27,580 nt of DNA from Echinostoma caproni (Eukaryota > Platyhelminthes > Trematoda > Plagiorchiida > Echinostomatidae): the NCBI GenBank assembly GCA_900618425.1, contig UZAN01042083.1:1-27580 (forward strand), in the 5' to 3' direction. The position numbers were made by a program, and so were the translations under genes. Of the stretch, positions 21,623 through 27,580 are shown one piece after another (position 1 is the stretch's first letter; every line of letters starts with the position of its first letter). A model generated the notes under the pieces. That model was not told the DNA's origin, searched no databases, and saw nothing but the letters and a program-made list of their open reading frames with translations.

Positions 21623-21623
21623 N
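21623..21623. other. Single N at a tandem duplication junction
   Basis: The N lies exactly between two 196-bp near-identical copies, the pattern left when two overlapping contig ends (possibly two alleles) are joined without merging. Confidence 0.75.
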
Positions 21624-21819
21624 CACCTGTCCTTTTAGTTCAGTATTTTTCTTTCTTCAGCAGTGATGCATCCTCTATTGAAGAGAAACAATCATAGTCG
21701 TGAGCCACTTTCTATGGATGCAATTTTCACCTCTATTGTTCTCAATAACATTGCGATACTGGAGATATTCTCGTTCTTTCTTTGTAATTTCTGTTTACTT
21801 GCCTAACTTTTTACATATT
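21624..21819. repeat. 196-bp tandem copy 2, right of N
   Basis: See copy 1. Differences include GTGGTGCAT versus GTGATGCAT and CATACTCGTGAACC versus CATAGTCGTGAGCC. Confidence 0.95.
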
Positions 21820-22435
21820 TTGAAAACCCAATTGCTCTTCAATGTGTTCATATTGAAGAAAACATTGTGGTGAGTAGTTATTCTATGATATTATCCATTC
21901 TGAAGGCAGGCAGCTTTCAGTTTTACAATATTTCAAAAGAGGGGCGATTACGCCGCTTGCTGGCTCCTCACCCTATTGATCACACGACGCCAAATAGGCG
22001 TCTATCACGTCTACCCGCGTTGGCCGGACCAGTAAACGTCTACTCCAAGGACGTCAGAGTGCTGTAGCTCGAGTTGTTACCACGTGAAGTGTAACATACG
22101 GTAATGGCGTTGCTAGAAATCGACTCCGTCCATAAAGCTACATCATGTGCCGACAAATAGTAGCATATGTCGTTCGTTAGAATAATTTCCTCGTTGCTGC
22201 GACATAGTGATGTTATTCGAGGCCTAGTGATCGGCTTTCGGTTCGGCTTTCACAGCCACGGCCAAAATGCATGCGCCAATGCTTGTCTTTTAAGAACAGA
22301 GTCCAGATACACACTCTGAGCCCGTATCGGGCTAAGCCTAGGCCCGAACGAGTAGCAAAATCTGCCCACTTTTAAACCCTTCCCGTGTAAACCACTCGAG
22401 GCACCGGATGATCGCCGCCTCCCCCGAAGTGTTTA

Positions 22436-22488
22436 TGCTACTCCATCGTAGCTATGAGCCAGGAGCTAGCATGTGCGGGAAATCTTGC
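22436..22488 (+). pseudogene. Gag zinc knuckle of C-H-C-C type
   Basis: Codons give C-Y, a frame break of one base, then HRSYEPGASMCGKSC. The spacing C-x2-H-x9-C-x3-C is the unusual C-H-C-C box reported for CsRn1-type elements rather than the common C-C-H-C. It lies about 100 bases before the protease DTGA, the expected place. Confidence 0.55.
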
Positions 22489-22593
22489 GTCCATAAACCG
22501 AGAAACGAATAAGCTGGTGAGCAGAAGCGGCCGTACTCACCGACACATCTATTCTTCTTTCATGACCATAATACGAACTCCAGGTTTCTGGTC

Positions 22594-22605
22594 GATACAG
22601 GAGCT
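22594..22605 (+). pseudogene. Retropepsin active site DTGA
   Basis: FLVDTGAQISVFP is the retropepsin signature with intact catalytic Asp, within a decayed polyprotein. Confidence 0.85.
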
Positions 22606-22767
22606 CAAATTTCCGTCTTTCCTATTGGTAGCAGCGAATCATGAGTTACGACGCTTCGACTAAGCACTGCGAATGGCACTCCCATTCCTGCCTCGGAACA
22701 AGACAACTAACGGTCAGTTTGGGAGGACAACGACGGTATCCGTGGACGTTCGTTCTTGCGAATTTTC

Positions 22768-22768
22768 N
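22768..22768. other. Single N after the protease
   Basis: The N falls in the end of the protease domain, between a FVLAN block and a TTG block. Related proteins have several more residues there, so a few codons seem lost at the join. Confidence 0.5.
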
Positions 22769-23661
22769 CCGCAGCAGACGTTTATCGGACCACGGGTTTA
22801 ATGCCTGATATCCATGTGAATTTCCAGACATGGATGGCTCGATTCCACAAGTTGGCTAAACCTATTGAGGATTTAACAATAGTCTCCGACCGTGTAAACC
22901 ACTACCTGATCACTAAGCGTCTACCACTTGTGACACCATTTCGCGAATTGACACTGGATAAATTTGTACGTCCTTGTCATAGCTCATGGCTTTGTTCTAC
23001 ACATGACTTTTAAAAGAGACAGCATTATCTGGAGACCATATGGTGGCTATCGGTCACTACACGCAGTGACTGGCTCCGATAGTTATCCGATCCTCCACAT
23101 ATACAACATTACAGCATCACTTTACGGCACGACTATATTTTTTAAGATTCATTTGGTACCAGCTTATCATCAGTCCTCAGTCGCTATTGAAGATGTTGAA
23201 AAGACTGTTGTCACGACTCCTTTTGGTTTGTTTGAGTTTCTGTGTATGCCCTTTGTTTGCGAAACGCTGTTCATCTTTTCCTGAGGTTTATCGACGGTAT
23301 AGTACGTTTACATTGATGATTTACTGATTGTCTCTTTTAGTGTAGATGAACAACATCACCATTTGACTACTATTGAAACATTTATCTGATGATTGTGTCG
23401 TGGTCAACTCGATTAATGTGAGCTTGGCAAAAATAATTGACTTTCCTAGGCCACAAGTTCACGCAAGTGGGTATTTTGTCATGTGAGGCTAATGTACATG
23501 CTTTCGGTATGTACAATTTACCATCTTCAATCAAAGACTTGAGGGCACTTTTCGGGTGCGATGAATTGATATTGAAGATCCATCCCACAGGGCGCAAAAC
23601 CATTGAGAACTCTTGCGGACATACTTCGTGGTCTTTTTTTACGGGACCCAATGGTCAGTAG

Positions 23662-23859
23662 GTGAACAGATAGAGTCGTTGACTTTGACCATTTATGATG
23701 TTATGATTGTCGCTGTGGTTATTTGCTTTGGTGCTTGACACACTCGTTGGAACATACATGAGTTTCTCGTGAATATTGGGCGATTACATTCAATTTCAAT
23801 GATGAAATTCGTCTTGTATATGGCAAACAAAGCGTGAACTGAAAAGCTAAGAAGAATTG
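23662..23859. other. Unassigned DNA after the first gypsy element
   Basis: No RNase H or integrase motif continues from the RT, and no gene was recognised. Confidence 0.4.
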
Positions 23860-23970
23860 TTTGGGCCTCATCAGTGCGTACTTTTCAACCCAATTGGGAA
23901 TCTAACTCTGGACCTCATGTGCAGAGCGCAATCACGGGATGAGCTCGGCCACCGGGTAGCCGATCAGGCC
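23860..23970 (-). mobile_element. tRNA-derived SINE with hammerhead-like core
   Basis: On the minus strand the sequence GGTGGCCGAGCTC (23941-23953) fits a Pol III A box, and GAGTTAGATTCCC (23896-23908) fits a B box, about 33 bases apart, as in a tRNA-derived promoter. About 20 bases further is CTGATGAG (23867-23874) preceded by GTACGCA and followed by GCCCAAA, the first conserved strand and start of stem II of a hammerhead ribozyme. Fluke SINEs of the Sm-alpha type have exactly this tRNA-head plus hammerhead order. The second conserved strand (CGAAAC) is missing, so self-cleavage is not expected. No cloverleaf with anticodon is seen, so it is not a tRNA gene. Confidence 0.6.
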
Positions 23971-23974
23971 GCTT

Positions 23975-24108
23975 TTAATTATTCATTTAAAGAATAAAGC
24001 ACCTATTTTATTGAGCTTGTTCCTGTCCACAGACCTCAGATCTGACTGATCTGACAGTCAGACCGTCTTTGTTATTCCCCTCGCATTGGGGATCTGGGAA
24101 AGTAACAG
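23975..24108 (+). repeat. Possible LTR 3' portion of the second gypsy element
   Basis: The AT-rich stretch with AATAAA near 23994 followed by a pyrimidine-rich run ends at the primer-binding-like motif. Its left boundary cannot be set, and no second LTR lies in the window for comparison. Confidence 0.3.
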
Positions 24109-24120
24109 TTGGCGACGGGA
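24109..24120 (+). other. Primer-binding-site-like motif
   Basis: TTGGCGACGGGA resembles the TTGGCGACGA-type tRNA primer site found just after the 5' LTR of many gypsy elements. It lies about 150 bases before recognisable Gag sequence, the right place. It was not checked against a tRNA. Confidence 0.45.
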
Positions 24121-24892
24121 ACAACACCAGCTGTTCGATTCAAAACATAATTCTGCTAGACCAACTGGAAATGTTTATGCAAATACTTCATATATAAAAG
24201 AGGCTCTTCGAAAATTTCGCCAAAAAGAAGGAACAATCTTCATTGCTTCAATGAAGAAATGCAGATCCAACCAGGGATAACCTCGGCAATGCAACTACAG
24301 GATTCACGTTCGAATCATGCTACCCAAAATTTAGGGATATATTCACCGTAGATTGTGCCCTGTGGGAATACACTGCTATGCATACGGAAACTTGGCCTCG
24401 TTGAACACCAAAGATATACCAAATATATCTTACCTCGCAAACCAACGGACATACAGTTTGCAGAACTAGTGAAGTGCCTTACCCAAACATTAAGTGTTTG
24501 TGTTTCACTATTTCATACACGATATCAGTGCCTCTAAGTCAAGCAGATACAATCAGAAGATTTTGTGACTTATGCCGGGAGAATCAACGTGGAATCCGAG
24601 TGGTTCAAACTAAAAGGCCTCTCAGTAGACCAAATGTTTGGTATGCGTCAGTTGATTGCTATCGTCTGTCGATGCGGAACTACGTAATCTCATACAATCA
24701 CAAATTGAAATTCTTCGGACCTCACTCTTCAAAACATAACAGAAGAATTTCACCGAGTAAAAAAGGAAGATAGACTCCGCATTGATAGCGAAAGGAACGA
24801 AATAAAATAACGCGTATCACTTACAAGCTTCCCCAAACAAACCGAAAGTTTGTAATACATCATGCATCCTCAAGTCTAGACCGCCCACAACA

Positions 24893-24931
24893 TGCTGGGA
24901 ATGTGCTGACTGGCATTTCGTGAAATACTGT
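24893..24931 (+). pseudogene. Gag zinc knuckle of the second gypsy element
   Basis: CWECADWHFVKYC has spacing C-x2-C-x3-H-x4-C, one residue shorter than the common retroviral C-x2-C-x4-H-x4-C. As I recall, the shorter spacing occurs in K02A2.6-like Gag proteins. Stops surround it. Confidence 0.65.
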
Positions 24932-27123
24932 CCATATGCCAGCCGAATCGATCATGTGTTTGGTAAGAAAAGGACACAAGAACTCTTATGATTACAATCA
25001 GCCATCATTCAGGTAAAATGGATCACAAGGTAAACCTTCAGTGAGTCATTTAGAGTTATTGTATAACTCTGGTTTTGTTTTCTCTGCCAATACAGAATTT
25101 TGCTTTACAAGAAAATTTGTATCCACTTTTGTTAATAGTGTCTCGCTAATTTTTCAATTTTACTTTGCGTCAGACAACTATTTTGACACGCCATTCATGA
25201 GAAGCCCTAGACTGTCTAGCTCTACAACATACAAAGCATTAAGCCTGTAACGTTTCGGACAAACATATGGTTACTGGAATAGTAAATTGTGTTTGCAATT
25301 TTCGTGGTACGAAATTTACATTCACAGCTTATGTTGCCAATGACTGGTCACGCAATTTAGTTGTCATTCAATGGACTGATAAATTGGGACTTTGAGTTAT
25401 TCCTGTGAACACATTTTGTCATCGAAGCACCAAACACATCAATGACGTTTTATCGTCCGAAGGACTGAAACATCGGTCCACAAGACAAAATATGGATGTA
25501 TCTCAGCTTATCACCTGATTGCAAACGGAACACAGCATGGTTTTCTCCAACGATTTAGTATTATGCACCAAGGCCAAAGAGACGCTGTATCTCAACCAGA
25601 GAGCAAAAGCCGTATTAAGAAAAAAGAGACTAGTTTCATATACCGCGGTGGACCAGATTAGAAGTAAGTAAAGTCGTCTACAAACAGCTGGGGTCATAAA
25701 TCCAGTAAACTATGCATAATGGACAACCCTGACAGTGGTTTTGAAGAAACCCAACGGTCTGCTTGGCATCTGTGCAGATGTAGCAATAGGTTTACGTGAT
25801 TCATCAGTACCCTATTCCTGTGCCCAGGGATCTGTTCGCCATATTAAACGGAGAATGCATTGTTTCAAAGATGGACTTTTCGGAGGCTTATTTACAAGTT
25901 GAGGTCGACGAAGAATCAAAGCATTATTGACCATAAATACACAAATGGTTATATTGCTATAACAGATCATCCTTTGGTGTTAAATGTGCACCTGCCTTGT
26001 TTCAATGAACACTATGTTAACTGGGTTACCTCTCGCCGCCGCTGATACGGACGACATTATTATTGTTAGTACCCATGCATATGAGCATTTCCACTATATC
26101 AGTCAGGTGATAACTGATGTATATTAAATTGGGTTTCAGACCCACACAGAATATTATTCCTTCCTCTCTAACTCTTCCAAATGTTTGGGATTTATTGTTG
26201 ATGCTGCTGGTGAACAGCGTGACCCAAGTCAAATTAAACCAATTTGTGACATGCCAACACCCACAGAGACTCATATGCTTCAGTTAATTTAAGGCATTGC
26301 AATCAGTTCATACCTGATATGCACATATTTCGAGACCCCCTCAACAAATTACTTTCCCCTTAACCTAATGGAATTAGAACAGTGAATCCCAACGTACGTT
26401 TGAATCAGTCAAACAAATTCCGCTATCCACTTTATTGTTAACAAATTACGACCCACAACTTGACATTATTGTGGTACCGGATGCTCCGGACTATGGCATA
26501 GGAGCAGTCATCCTATACCGGTTAGCGGAGGGTTCCCAGAAAGCTATCTCACGTGCCTTCCAATCACTAACATCTGCCTAACAAAAGTCAAATTGAGAAA
26601 GAGGCTTTGGCGATTGTTTCTGAGATATAACACTTTCAGAAAATTTTCCACGGAAGAAAGTTCACTCTGCAAACCGAACAAAAACCGCTTCTGGACATTT
26701 TAGCAACAAAAAGGGTATAACTGTACACAGCGCTAACCGACTATAAAGCTGTGCAGCGATTTTGCTGAGATTTAAGTTTGAGATTTAACACAAATCATCT
26801 TCAGAGATTTAGCATGCTGATGCATTGTCCCGTTTAGTGGCTTTACAGAAAGAAAACGACGAAGAACAGGTGGTTGCATCTATTGATGTAGAAAAAGAGG
26901 TCAAACAAGTGCTCATAACTGCTATTTGATGCTTGAGGATAACTGCAAACGTATTCAAACAAGCCACCAGTACTGACAGTCCTATCAATTTCACGAGGTT
27001 TGGATAACGAGGAGAATTTCTGAACCTCTGATTCAAGAGTTTTTCACATGACGCAATTATCTGTCAATTAAAAATCATTGTTTTATTTTCGGAGAGAGAA
27101 TAGTCATCCCAACATTACTGAAA

Positions 27124-27566
27124 ATGGATGTGTTCAAACAGTCCCATGAGGCACATCCAGGGATTAGCAAGATGAAATGCCTCATGGGTAGTTGTGTTTA
27201 TTGGCCGTTAATTGATCAGGACATTCAAGAGCTGCTTAGAGAGTGCAGCCAATGCTTAATGACTTTCAAATCAACCCAACAAGTGGAATCGCAATTATGG
27301 CCGTTTGCACAAAAACAGTTGACCCGAGTCCATATTGATTTTCCTGGGACGATTTGTGACGTTTACCTTTTACGTGCCGATCATTCTACATCAAAGTGAC
27401 CAGAAATTTGCATTGGAACGTGCCCTGATAGCCAGTCGACAATTGGCTTTCTTAGAATCATATTTTGTAGGTTGGGTTTCCCAGAGGTTCTCGTTTCAGA
27501 TAACGGTGCCCAGTTCACATCCCATGAGTTTTCCGAATTTTCTTTATCGAAAAGCCTTATACACAT
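27124..27566 (+). pseudogene. Gypsy integrase, partial
   Basis: The frame at 27124-27399 gives a zinc-binding H..H...C..C head (HEAHPGISKMK...CSQC), then VHIDFPG with the first catalytic Asp at 27337-27339. After a stop at 27399 the continuing sequence gives VSDNGAQFTSHEF, the second Asp at 27499-27501. The third acidic residue lies beyond the window. Integrases of this class join element ends to chromosomal DNA. The stop makes this copy non-functional as read. Confidence 0.85.
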
Positions 27567-27580
27567 GGGAACCCCGCCGT

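Larger units (their letters stand above)
21830..23661 (+). mobile_element. CsRn1-like Ty3/gypsy element, gag to RT, decayed
   Basis: In order on the plus strand: capsid-like Gag with LRRLLAPHPIDHTTPNRRLS, ALAGPVN and LELLPREV blocks (21940-22130, stop inside); a C-H-C-C nucleocapsid knuckle (22436-22488); retropepsin with FLVDTGAQISVFP (DTGA at 22594-22605). Then come a FVLAN block at the N of 22768 and reverse transcriptase with WRPYGGYRSLHAVT, TASLYGTTIFFKIHL, YHQ, TTPFGLFEFLCMPF (23020-23260) and YIDD at 23309-23320. Last is a TFLGHKFTQVGI block with SIKDLRALFG (23437-23560). Such elements encode virus-like-particle proteins and copy RNA to DNA in the cytoplasm. This copy is dead: stops in Gag and RT, Asp to His in RT motif A (23150-23152), and no RNase H or integrase found after 23661. 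No LTR was identified on either side. Confidence 0.8.
24109..27580 (+). mobile_element. K02A2.6-like Ty3/gypsy element, gag to integrase, decayed
   Basis: On the plus strand: Gag with TGFTFESCYPKFRDIF (24300-24345), VEHQRYTKYILPRKPTDIQF (24400-24460), SLFHTRYQCL (24510-24535), SEDFVTYAGRINVES (24555-24600) and zinc knuckle (24893-24931). Then protease (25100-25250), RT with KMDFSEAYLQVEVDEES (25870-25920) and DTDDIIIVS (26044-26070), RNase H with VPDAPDYGIGAVI (26475-26515) and a HADALSRL block (26815-26835). Integrase (27124-27566) runs off the right edge. Intact copies encode Gag and Pol and integrate a DNA copy in the nucleus. Dead: many stops and frame changes, protease Asp lost (YFAS at 25161-25172) and YxDD altered to DTDD. 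RT motif A Asp (25874-25876) is kept. It continues beyond the window, so 3' LTR and target duplication cannot be seen. Confidence 0.85.

Noticed and set aside
23890..23960. A tRNA gene on the minus strand
   Set aside because: A and B boxes are present, but no anticodon arm or acceptor stem closes. A hammerhead-like tail follows, so a SINE fits better.
1..27580. CRISPR array or bacterial mobile element
   Set aside because: No regular short repeats with unique spacers and no bacterial gene organisation. All evidence is eukaryotic.

Overview
The window looks like a piece of a large, repeat-rich animal genome, most probably a digenean trematode (fluke). There are no bacterial-style operons. The one intact gene is split by GT-AG introns. 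The rest is decayed retroelements of kinds common in flukes: Penelope-like, CR1/jockey-type LINE, CsRn1-like and K02A2.6-like Ty3/gypsy, and a tRNA-derived SINE carrying a hammerhead-like core. The group call is an inference from repeat content and gene style; I cannot name a species.

Layout. Bases 1-5834 hold a nested set of inverted repeats. The main arms are 58-550 and 4966-5459, with shorter pairs 1-60/1816-1875 and 548-604/5778-5834. A decayed mariner-like transposase lies on the minus strand (about 4024-4745), inside the main arms. Bases 6222-13997 hold one complete protein gene on the plus strand: a TATA box and eight exons (6275-6332, 6543-6715, 6944-7145, 11656-11834, 12250-12451, 13173-13351, 13573-13774, 13912-13997). 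Spliced, the exons give 1281 nt, an uninterrupted 426-residue protein with a signal peptide, three CUB domains (two exons each, four cysteines each) and a short hydrophobic tail. Its 4.5-kb third intron carries two LINE fragments whose 3' ends face each other (plus 8030-9030, minus 9130-10690). Its fifth intron carries a TGTA microsatellite.

From about 15000 to the right edge the window is a graveyard of retroelements. On the minus strand are a Penelope-like RT fragment (15190-15600), a Penelope-like C-terminal/GIY-YIG fragment (16976-17924) and a CR1/jockey-type LINE (18000-19560). The last two sit between two 280-bp direct repeats (16503-16782 and 19928-20207). Then come a CsRn1-like gypsy element on the plus strand (about 21830-23661), a minus-strand SINE with a hammerhead-like core (23860-23970), and a K02A2.6-like gypsy element on the plus strand from its primer-binding-site-like motif at 24109 to the window edge inside integrase. 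All these elements carry stops, frameshifts or lost catalytic residues.

How it works together: only the CUB gene appears able to make a product, a secreted or surface-attached three-CUB protein. Its D1 and D3 exon pairs and the intron between them are near-identical, and the second CUB exon is near-identical in all three domains, which points to recent tandem exon duplication and/or gene conversion. Three single N characters (18747, 21623, 22768) mark assembly joins. At 21623 the flanks are two 196-bp near-identical copies, which looks like an assembly duplication rather than biology.
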